Shown one piece after another: positions 8,518-18,263 of a DNA stretch of 64,000 nt. The notes beneath the pieces were generated by a model. The model made no database searches, was not told the DNA's origin, and was given only the letters and a program-made list of their open reading frames with translations. Position numbers and translations under genes: made by a program. The stretch covers positions 124,001-188,000 of the forward strand of contig CAWISP010000025.1 in NCBI GenBank assembly GCA_963838775.1, given 5' to 3'. This DNA is from Chersky-840 sp963838775. Its GTDB lineage: Bacteria > Actinomycetota > Acidimicrobiia > Acidimicrobiales > UBA8190. Each line of letters begins with the position of its first letter. Positions within the stretch are counted from its first letter, which is position 1.

Positions 8518-10188
8518 ATGGATACCATCGCCGAATTGCTGCTCGCTCGGGCCGGCGACGGCAGGCGCGCCCTGGTGGGCGCGGACGAGGAGTGGACCTG
8601 GCGCGATCTCGTCGATGCCGGAGCCTCGCGGGCGGCGTTGTTGGCCGACCGGCGCGCCCCGGGACCCTTCCACGTGGCCACCCTCCTCGACAACGTCCCC
8701 GAGCACGTGCTGTGGATGGCGGCGGCGGCCATGGCCGGTGCCGTGGTCGTGGGGGGCAACTCCACCCATCGGGGGGCGGACCTGGCTCGCGACCTCGCCC
8801 ACACCGAGAGCCAGCTCCTCGTCACCGACCGGGCCCATCTTCCCCTCGTCGACGGGCTCGACCTCGGGACCGGAATCGGCACGGTCTCGGCGTCGAGCCG
8901 ACGCGTGGTGGTGGTCGACGACCCCTCCTACGGGGCACAGCTCGAGCCCTTCGTCGGTGCCGCCCCCCCGGACCCCGCCTCGGTCGAGGTCGCCGAGGAC
9001 AGCCTCGGCTACCTGATCTTCACCTCGGGCACCTCCGGTGCGCCCAAGGCCTGTCGCTGCACCCAGGGTCGGCTGGCCCGCATCGGGACGATCGTGGCCC
9101 AGATGTTCTCGCTCACCGTCGACGACGTCTGCTACGTGGCGATGCCGTTGTTCCACTCCAACGCGCTCATGGCCGGCCTCTCCCCCGCCCTCGCGGCGGG
9201 AGCCACGATCGCACTGCCCCCGGGGGGGCGGTTCTCGGCCTCGGGCTTCCTCACCGACGTGCGCCGTCACGGCGTCACCTACTTCAACTACGTCGGGAAG
9301 CCGTTGTCCTACATCCTCGCCACCCCCGAGCATCCCGACGACGCGCAGAACCCGCTCGTGCGGGTGTTCGGCAACGAGGGCGCCGAGGCCGACATCGTCC
9401 GCTTCGGCGAGCGCTTCGGGTGCGTCGTGGTCGACAGCTACGGGTCCACCGAGGGGGGCGCCACGGTGCAGCGCACGCCCGACACGCCGCGCGGCGCGCT
9501 GGGCCGCGCCCCGGAGGGGACGATGGTGGTGGACCCCGAGACCGGTCGCCAGTGCGCGGTGGCGCGCTTCGACGACAACGGCGTGCTCGTCAACTCCGAA
9601 GAAGCCGTGGGAGAGCTCGTGTCGTCGGGAGGAGCCGGCGGTTTCGAGGGGTACTGGCACAACGACGAAGCCGAGCTGGCCCGCCTGCGCAACGGGTGGT
9701 ATTGGACGGGCGATCTCGCCTATCGTGACGGGGACGGGTTCTTCTACTTCGCGGGGCGGTCCGACGACTGGTTGCGCGTCGACGGGGAGAACTTTGCGGC
9801 CGCGCCGGTCGCTCGCATTCTCGAACGGCACCCCGACGTCGTGCTCGCCGCGGTGTATGCCGTGCCAGACATGGTGGTGGGCGACCAGGTGATGGCGGCC
9901 CTCCAGTTGCGCCCCGGTGCGGCTTTCGACCCCGAGCAGTTCGCGTCGTTCCTCGCCGGCCAGGGTGATCTGGGGACGAAGTGGGCACCGCGCTTCGTGC
10001 GCGTATGCCCCGAGCTCCCCATCACCGCCACCTCGAAAGTCCTCGTGCGCACGCTTCGCGCCCAGAGGTGGAACGCCACCGACCCCGTGTGGTGGCAACC
10101 GCGGCGGGCGGCCGACGCCGCCTACGAACCGCTCCGGGAAGCCGATGTCACGGTGCTCGAGGCCTCTGTCTCGGACCGCCCCGGGTGA
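8518..10188 (+). CDS. fadD17: FadD17-like acyl-CoA ligase
   Basis: A 556-residue adenylate-forming ligase. P-loop TSGTSGAPK lies at 169-177; the later motifs are SYGSTEGG, NGWYWTGDLAYRDGDG and the C-terminal TSKVLVRTL with the likely catalytic lysine. The segment FHVATLLDNVPEHVLWMAAA and the NSTHRGADLA stretch recall M. tuberculosis FadD17, which activates C24 and C5 side-chain intermediates of cholesterol; this assignment is from memory of the family. GAGGA lies about 11 bases before the ATG. A perfect KstR-like box is 88 bases upstream. Confidence 0.8.
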   Translation: MDTIAELLLARAGDGRRALVGADEEWTWRDLVDAGASRAALLADRRAPGPFHVATLLDNVPEHVLWMAAAAMAGAVVVGGNSTHRGADLARDLAHTESQLLVTDRAHLPLVDGLDLGTGIGTVSASSRRVVVVDDPSYGAQLEPFVGAAPPDPASVEVAEDSLGYLIFTSGTSGAPKACRCTQGRLARIGTIVAQMFSLTVDDVCYVAMPLFHSNALMAGLSPALAAGATIALPPGGRFSASGFLTDVRRHGVTYFNYVGKPLSYILATPEHPDDAQNPLVRVFGNEGAEADIVRFGERFGCVVVDSYGSTEGGATVQRTPDTPRGALGRAPEGTMVVDPETGRQCAVARFDDNGVLVNSEEAVGELVSSGGAGGFEGYWHNDEAELARLRNGWYWTGDLAYRDGDGFFYFAGRSDDWLRVDGENFAAAPVARILERHPDVVLAAVYAVPDMVVGDQVMAALQLRPGAAFDPEQFASFLAGQGDLGTKWAPRFVRVCPELPITATSKVLVRTLRAQRWNATDPVWWQPRRAADAAYEPLREADVTVLEASVSDRPG

Positions 10189-10194
10189 CGCGAC

Positions 10195-11196
<1,002 letters not shown>

Positions 11197-11345
11197 GGCG
11201 CCGATCTCGGGTGTCGGTCCGCCACTCGTCACACTCGACCTATTCATCATTGGCCACAACCTGCCGGTGGCCCGACCTATTCCAGCTCACCGTCGTCCTT
11301 GGCGCCGTGGCGCGCACGACGTCGTCGACGGTGCCCGGTGCACAA

Positions 11346-11465
11346 GCTGTGGCAGACAGCGGCGTGAGAGCTGTGGCAGACAGCGGCGTGAGAGCTGTGG
11401 CAGACAGCGGCGTGAGAGCTGTGGCAGACAGCGGCGTGAGAGCTGTGGCGGACAGCGGCGTGAGA
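11346..11465. repeat. Five tandem copies of a 24-bp unit
   Basis: Units beginning GCTGTGGCAGACAGCGGC run head to tail at 11346, 11370, 11394, 11418 and 11442; the last has one substitution (CGGACA for CAGACA). The array lies between two minus-strand genes, just past the stop of the ABC permease. It has no spacers, so it is not CRISPR. 24 is a multiple of 3 and all frames through the array are open on the plus strand, but nothing suggests a gene there. Confidence 0.9.
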
Positions 11466-11492
11466 GCCGCTGTCGCCGGAGGACGGTGATGC

Positions 11493-12704
11493 TCAGGAGT
11501 CCCGTTTCGCCATGCGCCACGCGCCGAGGACCGTCCAGCCGACCAGCCAGGCGACGATGACGCAGATAGCCACCGTCGTGGATTCCGGGACGAGCAAGGA
11601 CGTCCCCCGGCCACCGTCGGGGCCTCCACCACCTCCGAACACGAATCCCAGACCGCTCGGCTCCAGATGGGCTACGGCCAGGCCGACCACGGCGCGCTGG
11701 AGATTGATCAGATGGGCGATGTGCGTCCGGGACAGGATCGGCGTGAGGATGATCTCGAGGACGATCATCAGGATCACCGCCACCGTCCTCTGGCCGATGA
11801 GCGATCCGAGGCCGAGGCCGACGATGAACCCCACGATCGCTTCGAGTTCGAGCCACAGGCCGGTCTTGACCATCAACGACGTGGACGGGTACAGGAACGT
11901 CCGGGAGTAGTCGCCATAGTCCTTGGCGGCGATCAGGCGGGCGACGTCCTTGATTTGGGCTTGGGAAGGTTGTTGCGGTGCGACCACGGATCCGGCCGGA
12001 CCCTTGACGACGCCGCCCGGACCCTGGACGACGGGGCCGCCCGGGCCGTTGCCGCACGGGACGGCGTTGAACACCTGACTGATCTCAGCCGGCGGGTTGC
12101 CGTTGAAGTTGAAGTTGAAGTCGCAGATGACCTGGTTGGTGTGGCCGGCGGCCCAGGTCTCGAGCCCGGCCTGCGACAGGCCGGTGGGGACGTTGGTGCC
12201 TTGGAAGTTGAGCTGGGTGGGCGCCGCGAACACACACACCGCGCACACGATGGTGAAGCCGACGGCCACCAGGGGGATGATGATGCCCAACCCGGCGGGG
12301 ATGCGGGCCAGATAGAGCGACAACCGGGAGCGACCGGTCACCACCAGGTGCCGGAACATGCCCTCGGTGAGGTCGATCGATCCCGCCGTGGCCCCCAGCG
12401 TGGCGGCCACGATGAACCCGAAGACGTAGAGCACCCCGGCCACGAGCCCGGTGAAGATGTCGTAGCCGCCGGCGGGTCCGTAGGAATGGGGGGCGATGGC
12501 GTGCAGCAGCAGCCTGATGAGCAAGAAGACGGCGGGGATGCCGATGGTGACGAGCATGAGGGCGATCATGAGACCGCGCCGCTTGCGCAGCTCCATGAAC
12601 CGGGTGGTGATCATGGCCGGGGTCGGGACCCACGATCCCCGATGGTCGCGCCTCGAACCCCGGGGCGAGGTGACCAGGGTCGGGGCGGGCGACATCGTCG
12701 TCAT
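11493..12704 (-). CDS. ABC-2 type transporter permease
   Basis: A 403-residue integral membrane protein with about six hydrophobic spans: GLMIALMLVTIGIPAVFLLI near residue 45, a pair around FTGLVAGVLYVFGFIVAATLG and LARIPAGLGIIIPLVAVG, and three C-terminal spans ending in AICVIVAWLVGWTVLGAW. A large external loop rich in Gly/Pro (GPGGPVVQGPGG) separates the halves. Its ATG overlaps the TGA of the ATPase (ATGA), so the two are translationally coupled and should form one ABC exporter. Substrate unknown; drug, lipid or peptide export are usual for the family. Confidence 0.8.
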   Translation of the reverse strand: MTTMSPAPTLVTSPRGSRRDHRGSWVPTPAMITTRFMELRKRRGLMIALMLVTIGIPAVFLLIRLLLHAIAPHSYGPAGGYDIFTGLVAGVLYVFGFIVAATLGATAGSIDLTEGMFRHLVVTGRSRLSLYLARIPAGLGIIIPLVAVGFTIVCAVCVFAAPTQLNFQGTNVPTGLSQAGLETWAAGHTNQVICDFNFNFNGNPPAEISQVFNAVPCGNGPGGPVVQGPGGVVKGPAGSVVAPQQPSQAQIKDVARLIAAKDYGDYSRTFLYPSTSLMVKTGLWLELEAIVGFIVGLGLGSLIGQRTVAVILMIVLEIILTPILSRTHIAHLINLQRAVVGLAVAHLEPSGLGFVFGGGGGPDGGRGTSLLVPESTTVAICVIVAWLVGWTVLGAWRMAKRDS

Positions 12705-13678
12705 TCGTTGACCCCCAGTCGGCTCGTGACCTGCAAGAACCACGATTCGAGCGAGGCCTGGATCTGCTGCAGCCGGTACACCGAGATGCCTCCCTCGACG
12801 AGGCGCCGGTTGATCTCGGCGATGACGTCGCGCGACGTCCCCGCCGGCAGGGTGATCCCCAGTCCCAGCTGCCCGAGCTCGATGTCGCCCCCGAGGGGGG
12901 TGGACTCGAGCAGGGCCCGGGCCCGGTCGGGCTCGGAGCACTCGACGTGGAGCACCACCGAGGCCCCCGCCAGGAGCTCGGAGATCGGTCCCTGGCGGAT
13001 GATGTGGCCCCGGTCCACGATGGCCACGGCGTCACAGGTGCGCTCGACCTCGTCGAGGAGGTGCGACGACAGCACCACGGTGCGGCCCTCGGCCACGAGC
13101 GACAGGATCATGTCGCGCATCTCGTGCATGCCGGCGGGGTCGAGCCCGTTCATGGGCTCGTCGAGGATCAGGAGCTGGGGGTCACCGAGCAGACAGGCCG
13201 CCACCCCCAGGCGCTGGCGCATGCCCATCGAGTACTTCGACACCCGGTCGTCGGCGCGATGGAGGATGCCGACGCGCCCGAGGGCGGGCTCGATGCGCTC
13301 TCTCGCCGCCGGCTCACGCGCCGCGGCGAGGAGCAGGAGGTTCTGGCGTCCCGTGAGGTGCCCGTGGAAGCGGGGCTCGTCGACGATGGCCCCCACCCGC
13401 GCCAGCGCGGCGGCGCGATGTTTGGGCACGGGGTAGCCGAGCAGCGACATCGTGCCGGCGTCGGCGTGGGTCAGTCCCAACAGGACCCGGATGAGCGTGG
13501 TCTTGCCCGCCCCGTTGGGGCCGAGGTAGCCGAAGGCGCATCCCCGGGGGATGAGCAGCTCGACGCCGTTCACGGCGATGGTGTCGCCGAAGCGCTTGGT
13601 CAGCCCATGGGTCTCGACGGCCCAGTGGCTTCCCGCCTCGCGCGTCGGGGACGTGTCGGGGAGGGTCAGGGTGGTCAT
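12701..13678 (-). CDS. ABC transporter ATP-binding protein
   Basis: A 325-residue nucleotide-binding subunit: Walker A GPNGAGKTT at 53-61, signature YSMGMRQRL at 149-157, Walker B LLILDEP at 169-175, and the switch histidine H206 in SSHLLDE. The roughly 85-residue C-terminal extension is typical of DrrA/CcmA-type exporters. It is the first gene of a two-gene operon with the permease (4-nt overlap). The 460-base region upstream separates it from the divergent sigma-factor operon. Confidence 0.88.
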   Translation of the reverse strand: MTTLTLPDTSPTREAGSHWAVETHGLTKRFGDTIAVNGVELLIPRGCAFGYLGPNGAGKTTLIRVLLGLTHADAGTMSLLGYPVPKHRAAALARVGAIVDEPRFHGHLTGRQNLLLLAAAREPAARERIEPALGRVGILHRADDRVSKYSMGMRQRLGVAACLLGDPQLLILDEPMNGLDPAGMHEMRDMILSLVAEGRTVVLSSHLLDEVERTCDAVAIVDRGHIIRQGPISELLAGASVVLHVECSEPDRARALLESTPLGGDIELGQLGLGITLPAGTSRDVIAEINRRLVEGGISVYRLQQIQASLESWFLQVTSRLGVNE

Positions 13679-13844
13679 CGGGTCCCCCCGTTCCCGTCCG
13701 CGACAAGACGGTGTGTGGTGTTACGTCCGATTGGCTCGACAGTACCGCGTCGCCCGGCCGTACTGGTGGCGACCCGCATGGGGCGAGTGATGTCGCAGGT
13801 CACGTCGCCGCCCCGGCCGCGGTTGCGACGCCGAGCACGGCAAT

Positions 13845-13880
13845 AGTGGGGTGCCCGATGCAAGTGGGGTGCCCGATGCA
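13845..13880. repeat. Two tandem copies of an 18-bp unit
   Basis: AGTGGGGTGCCCGATGCA occurs at 13845-13862 and again at 13863-13880 without interruption, in noncoding DNA. Confidence 0.85.
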
Positions 13881-14061
13881 GTGCATGGGCCAATGGTGCG
13901 GGATCGCCCCGTCACCGCACAATCAGGGAATACCCTCACATCCCCCCCACGCGGCTGCGGGCCGGACACTGACGTTGTCGTCACCCATCGGCGACGGACG
14001 GAGGCGGCGACGGACGGAGGCCCGATTGCTACGTATCTCTCCAAATTTCCTCCGTGCCGAG

Positions 14062-14092
14062 GCAACCTTCCCGCAGCCGGGGAGGGTTAATA
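14062..14092 (+). promoter_or_regulatory. Possible ECF-type promoter upstream of sigma gene
   Basis: GCAACC at 14062-14067 followed about 17 bases later by GGGTTAATAG resembles an ECF -35 (AACC core) with a plausible -10. If real it would allow autoregulation of the sigma gene at 14139. This is suggestive only. Confidence 0.25.
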
Positions 14093-14138
14093 GTGGTGAT
14101 GACGATCTCCACTCGACAACGGGCGAGTTGACGCGTTG

Positions 14139-14729
14139 ATGCGACGGGACCGGGCCCGCGAGGAGTTCGAGCGCTTCGTGGCGGATGCCACCGACGATCT
14201 CCTCCGAACCGCGTACCTGGTGCTGTGGGACCTCGCCTCGGCCGAGGACCTCGTCCAGGAGTGCCTGTTCAAGGTGGCCCGCCGCTGGCCCCGGGTGCGT
14301 TCGATGGAGCACCCCACCGCCTACGCCCGGCGCATCCTCGTCAACCTGGCGCTCGACGACGCCAAGCGTCGGCATCGGCACAACGCCGAGCTGCACGCCC
14401 CGGACCATCTCACCTTCGACCAGCGCCATGACGAGGCCGCGGCCAGGGCGCTCGGGATGGTCGAAACCACGTCCGAGCTCCTCGACGTGCTCGGCACGCT
14501 CGCCCCCGTGCAACGGGCGGTGCTCGCACTGCGGTACTTCGACGACCTCTCCGAGGCGCAGGTGGCCGAGACCCTGGGTTGCTCGGTCGGCACCGTCAAG
14601 AGCACGTCCTTCCGTGCGCTCGAACGACTTCGCAACGTTCTCGTGACCGTGCCCGTGGGCCACGTCCCGCTCGATCCTCGACCAGATGCCGACACCAAGG
14701 GAGACACCGGTGATGAACCAGCAAATTGA
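14139..14729 (+). CDS. SigE-family ECF RNA polymerase sigma factor
   Basis: A 196-residue ECF sigma factor of the actinobacterial SigE family. Region 2 is LLRTAYLVLWDLASAEDLVQ with the usual acidic pair; HPTAYARRILVNLALDD follows; region 4 is LSEAQVAETLGCSVGTVKS, a helix-turn-helix that reads the -35 element. ATG at 14139 is preferred to the TTG directly before it. Its last 17 bases overlap the start of the membrane protein gene, so the two are coupled and the latter probably controls it. Confidence 0.88.
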   Translation: MRRDRAREEFERFVADATDDLLRTAYLVLWDLASAEDLVQECLFKVARRWPRVRSMEHPTAYARRILVNLALDDAKRRHRHNAELHAPDHLTFDQRHDEAAARALGMVETTSELLDVLGTLAPVQRAVLALRYFDDLSEAQVAETLGCSVGTVKSTSFRALERLRNVLVTVPVGHVPLDPRPDADTKGDTGDEPAN

Positions 14730-15636
14730 ATCCGATCTGCATGATGCGTTCGCACTTCTCGTCTCGGGCATTCCCGCCGACGCAGCCGAGCGCGTGCGCG
14801 GCATCGACTACCACCCTCGGACGGGTCGACTCTCTCCCCGCCTGACCGCGGGTGCGATGGTCGGGGCCGCCGCCACCACGACAGCCGTCGTGTCGGTCGT
14901 CGTGCTCGGTGGCTCGCAAGCCGCGTTCGCGGGTTGGAGCGCGTCGCCGGCGCCGGCCTCGGCGGGGTCGACGTCGAGTGCCGACGCGTCGTGCCAGGCG
15001 CAGCTCGCTGCGGCGCAGACGCTGCCGGGCGTGACCGCCGTGAGCAATTGGAGCGAAGTGGCGAGCGACGTGCGAGGACCGTTCACCCTCGTGATCTATC
15101 AGGACGGCACTGCCCACGCCACGTGCCTGACGGGCCCGTCGACCACGGCGGTCTCGCAAAGTGACGGGAGCGGAGGTTCGGTGTCGATGTCACAAGAGAA
15201 CTCCGCATCGGGGTCACAAGATGGCAGCAGGTCCGGGACCGCGACGAGCGGTTCGTGGGCCATCGGGACCAGCTCCGGAGACCTCGACAAGGTGACGGTC
15301 GCCCATCTGGCATCGACCAGCCAGGGCCCCTACACCCTGGTCGATGGCCACGTCGCCGCCGGGGTCACGGGGGTGACCATCGTGCGCAGCGACGGCGAGC
15401 ACGTCCAAACCACGACCGGGAACGGGTGGTTCGTGGCGTGGTGGCCGGGGACTGAGGGCGCGACGTCCGCCGTGATCACGACAGCCTCCGGGGAGACGAC
15501 GCAAACGCTCAACCCGCCAGCGCTGCCTTCTCCGGGTAGCGGGCCCTGTGACGTGCAACGGCAGACGACCTCCTCGACGGTCCTGTGCACCGGAGATACC
15601 GGAGCCGGAACAGCGGGACCGTCGACCGCCCCTTGA
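14713..15636 (+). CDS. Single-pass membrane protein, probable regulator of the adjacent sigma factor
   Basis: A 307-residue protein starting at ATG 14713 (AAGGGAGA upstream) inside the end of the sigma gene. The first 45 or so residues (IESDLHDAFALLVSGIPADA) are cytosolic and resemble the short helix found in membrane partners of SigE-family sigmas; one transmembrane span follows (AGAMVGAAATTTAVVSVVV); the remaining 240 residues are Ser/Thr/Gly-rich, contain four cysteines and would be outside the membrane. No zinc-binding anti-sigma motif is present. A role as anti-sigma or sensor is inferred from position and topology. Confidence 0.65.
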   Translation: MNQQIESDLHDAFALLVSGIPADAAERVRGIDYHPRTGRLSPRLTAGAMVGAAATTTAVVSVVVLGGSQAAFAGWSASPAPASAGSTSSADASCQAQLAAAQTLPGVTAVSNWSEVASDVRGPFTLVIYQDGTAHATCLTGPSTTAVSQSDGSGGSVSMSQENSASGSQDGSRSGTATSGSWAIGTSSGDLDKVTVAHLASTSQGPYTLVDGHVAAGVTGVTIVRSDGEHVQTTTGNGWFVAWWPGTEGATSAVITTASGETTQTLNPPALPSPGSGPCDVQRQTTSSTVLCTGDTGAGTAGPSTAP

Positions 15637-15667
15637 CATCGGACGGCGCCGTTTCACCGAGGTGTGG

Positions 15668-16669
15668 TCAGGTCGCGAAGACGAATTCCTCGATCAGGGC
15701 GGCGAGCTCGAGGGGTGCGTCGCCCTGGATGCTGTGGCCCGCCTCCTCGACGTGGGCGATCCGCGCTGAGGGCAGGCGGCGGCGCAACTCGTCTTCGTCC
15801 TCGTCCCCGAGGACGGAGTCGGGCCGCATCCCCCTCACCAATAGGAGCGGCGCGGTGAGCGACGCCACAGAATCCCACAGTCCTTCGAACAGCGTGGGCC
15901 CGCTCACGTTCTCCGAGCTCACGTTCTCCGAGCTCACGTTCTCCGAGCTCACGTTCTCCGAGCTCGGAGTGCCAGCCTGATCCAGGGGCCGGTGGCGGGC
16001 CCATCGCCACACCCACGTCCCGTCCTCTTGCTGCTCGGCGTTGTGCAGGATGCCTCGGCGCAGCGACGAGCGGGCCCGGGTCGGGTTGAACTGCACGGTC
16101 CACTCCAGCAGTTCGTCGAAGCTGGCGAAGGTCGGGGGGCCGTTCACGAAGTCCACGATGTGCTGGGAGCGTGCTCCTTTGAGCCCGGGCAGGACGTCGA
16201 CCAGCACGACTTTGCGTACCAGCTCGGGAGCTTCGTCGGCCAAGGCGATGGTCGTGAGCCCGCCGAGCGACATGCCGACGACGGCGGCGGCGGCGGCGGC
16301 GAGGTGAGCGACGGCCACGGCGACGTCGTGAGCGTTGCCCTGCGCGCTGAGCTGGCCGTCGGGACGCGCCCCGGGCCCATCGGAGTGTCCGTGGCCCGGC
16401 AGGTCGAGGGCCACGAGCGGACGATCGAGAGCGAGTGCCACGGTGTCCCAGGTGTGCGCGTTCTGCGCACCGCCGTGCAGCAGCACCAACTCGGGCTCAC
16501 CGTCACCCCACACCAGCGCGCTCAGGCTTCGCCCCGGGGCGACCTCCACCCCGACGCGCCGCACGACGGGAGGGACGTCGAAGGGGAGGCCGTACTCTTC
16601 GGCGTTCTCGTGGAAGAGCCCGAATTCGTCGTAGTCGATGCGGTCCACCATGTCGTCGCGGTCCACCAT
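15668..16669 (-). CDS. Alpha/beta hydrolase with an in-frame pentapeptide repeat
   Basis: A 333-residue alpha/beta hydrolase: oxyanion region LLHGGAQNAHTWD, DLPGHGHSDGP, nucleophile elbow VVGMSLGGL and the C-terminal histidine in EEAGHSIQGD. Substrate unknown. In the region before the last core strands, four copies of SSENV (from four 15-bp repeats at 15903-15962) are inserted without breaking the frame. The start is also duplicated: an 18-bp tandem repeat gives MVDRDD then MVDRID; I chose the outer ATG (16669), which has AAAGGG at good spacing. Convergent with the membrane protein at 14713. Confidence 0.82.
   Translation of the reverse strand: MVDRDDMVDRIDYDEFGLFHENAEEYGLPFDVPPVVRRVGVEVAPGRSLSALVWGDGEPELVLLHGGAQNAHTWDTVALALDRPLVALDLPGHGHSDGPGARPDGQLSAQGNAHDVAVAVAHLAAAAAAVVGMSLGGLTTIALADEAPELVRKVVLVDVLPGLKGARSQHIVDFVNGPPTFASFDELLEWTVQFNPTRARSSLRRGILHNAEQQEDGTWVWRWARHRPLDQAGTPSSENVSSENVSSENVSSENVSGPTLFEGLWDSVASLTAPLLLVRGMRPDSVLGDEDEDELRRRLPSARIAHVEEAGHSIQGDAPLELAALIEEFVFAT
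15903..15962. repeat. Four tandem copies of a 15-bp unit inside a coding region
   Basis: CTCACGTTCTCCGAG is repeated perfectly four times (15903, 15918, 15933, 15948). On the minus strand it encodes SSENV four times in the alpha/beta hydrolase. Confidence 0.95.
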
Positions 16670-16675
16670 GTCGCC
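16640..16675. repeat. 18-bp tandem duplication spanning a start codon
   Basis: GCGGTCCACCATGTCG is shared by units at 16640-16657 and 16658-16675. The duplication copies the ATG of the alpha/beta hydrolase together with five following codons. Confidence 0.85.
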
Positions 16676-16895
16676 GCCCTTTCTAGTGCGGGGCGCCGGT
16701 GGCGACAATGCCGCTGCAACGACAACGCCGCCGGAACAACAAACTTGTACAAGCCCGGCACCGGTCCTGCACTCCGCGGAAACCGGTTCACCCTGGGATA
16801 ACGTTCGTTCGTGGCACGTCGATGCAACGGGTACGTCCGTCGCATCACTCCGTGGGCCGGCCTCGTCGCCACGATCGGCTTCCCTGCCTGGTGAC

Positions 16896-18263
16896 ATGCG
16901 GTCCGACCGAGAAGGGGGTGCCCGACTGCCGACGCTTGCATCGAACCCCGACCGGCTCGACGACCTGCCCCCAGGGACCGGTTCCGACGGTGCCCCGCCG
17001 ACGAGGAAAGGGCTCGACCTCAGGGCGAGGGCTCGCCGGCGCCGGTGGCCGATCATGCTCGGAGTCGTGCAGGTCGTCTCCGGCATGGCCTACTCGTTGT
17101 GGTGGGGACCACTGGTCGGCATGTACGGCGGCCATTACTGGTTGACATCGGGAGACGTCTGGCTCGATTACAGAACCGCTCACTACATCGGCTGGGGCAC
17201 GCTCGGCAGCATCTACGGATCGGGGACGGGGCTCCTCACCTTTCCCGGCTACATCCTCTTGCTCGCTCCCGTGGCCGTGTTGACCGGGGCCCTGCACCTG
17301 TCCGAGACGTACCCGTTCGTGTTGCAGCACCCCACGGCGTGGTTGGTCGTCGGCCCCTACATCATGGCCCTCGGCTCGTTCAGCCTGTTCGCGTTCGACC
17401 GCCTCGCCGAACGACTGGGCATCTCGGCACGACGACGAATCGCCCTCTGTGTGGCCGAGGCCGTCCTGCAATGGCCGGTCGCGGTGGTGTGGGGTCACCC
17501 CGACGACCTCATCGCGGTGGGACTGGCTTGTTATGCCTATGTCTCGGTCATGGACGGCAAGTGGACGGCGGCGGGTTGGACCTTCGGCGTCGCCGTGGCC
17601 TTCCAACCCCTCGTCCTCCTGATCCTGCCGCTGTTGCTGGCCAAGGCGGACCGGTCGTCGTTGGTGGGCATGGTGGTGCGCTCCGCGGCTCCCTCCGTGC
17701 TGCTGCTGGCCGTACCGCTCGCCTACGACTTCCATGACACGTACCGCATCGTGCAGCAACCGTGGTACGGCCGGGTGCAGTTCCCGACGCCGTGGACCTC
17801 GATGGCCCCCCGGGCCGCCAACGGCGAGGTCCTGTCCGGGCCTTCGCATTTGCTCGCCGTCGTGGCCGGTGCCGGGCTCGGGGTGGCCGCCTGGTGGCGG
17901 CGATGGCCCTATCTCAGGTTGCTGTCGGTGATGACGATCGTCTTGGCCCTGCGACCGGTGCTCGAGCCCGCCGTGGCGCCATATTACTTGTGGCCGACCT
18001 TCGCCCTGTCGCTCGTCCTCGTCGCGGCGCGCTCGGAGCGTTTCGCCGTCGTCGCCCCCGTGGTGGTGGCGACGTTCCTCGTGCTGCAGAACCACCTCGG
18101 TCCGTGGTGGGTGTGGTACTCCGCCGCCGTGGTCGGCCTCGGGGTGGCCGTCGCCGCCGGCGGCGGCGTCCCGCGCCGGTGGGAGCATGCGCCCGCGCCG
18201 CGTGCGGGTCCCCGAGCCGCCGAGCCGGTGCCCGTGGCGGCCCACCGAGTGTCGTTGGGCTAG
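16896..18263 (+). CDS. Polytopic membrane protein of unknown function
   Basis: Roughly 455 residues with about nine or ten hydrophobic spans (for example IMLGVVQVVSGMAYSLWWG, LTFPGYILLLAPVAVLTG, WTFGVAVAFQPLVLLILP, FAVVAPVVVATFLVLQ). The overall look, with aromatic-rich loops and WGHPDDLIAVGLACYAY, recalls GT-C/GT87-type glycosyltransferases, but I do not see a decisive motif. The start is uncertain: ATG at 16896 is the first that clears the divergent hydrolase promoter region. Its TAG shares the bases CTAG with the stop of the convergent ltp2-like gene. Confidence 0.6.
   Translation: MRSDREGGARLPTLASNPDRLDDLPPGTGSDGAPPTRKGLDLRARARRRRWPIMLGVVQVVSGMAYSLWWGPLVGMYGGHYWLTSGDVWLDYRTAHYIGWGTLGSIYGSGTGLLTFPGYILLLAPVAVLTGALHLSETYPFVLQHPTAWLVVGPYIMALGSFSLFAFDRLAERLGISARRRIALCVAEAVLQWPVAVVWGHPDDLIAVGLACYAYVSVMDGKWTAAGWTFGVAVAFQPLVLLILPLLLAKADRSSLVGMVVRSAAPSVLLLAVPLAYDFHDTYRIVQQPWYGRVQFPTPWTSMAPRAANGEVLSGPSHLLAVVAGAGLGVAAWWRRWPYLRLLSVMTIVLALRPVLEPAVAPYYLWPTFALSLVLVAARSERFAVVAPVVVATFLVLQNHLGPWWVWYSAAVVGLGVAVAAGGGVPRRWEHAPAPRAGPRAAEPVPVAAHRVSLG

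Larger units (their letters stand above)
13679..14138. other. Divergent intergenic region between ABC operon and sigma operon
   Basis: About 460 bases with no gene I can support. It holds two tandem 18-bp units (13845-13880) and, near the sigma gene, a possible ECF-type promoter. Short frames on both strands have no family resemblance or ribosome binding sites. Confidence 0.5.

Noticed and set aside
7237..10098. A 953-codon open frame on the minus strand
   Set aside because: Only the part from 8364 down is a gene; the rest is antisense to the FadD17-like ligase and has no family resemblance.
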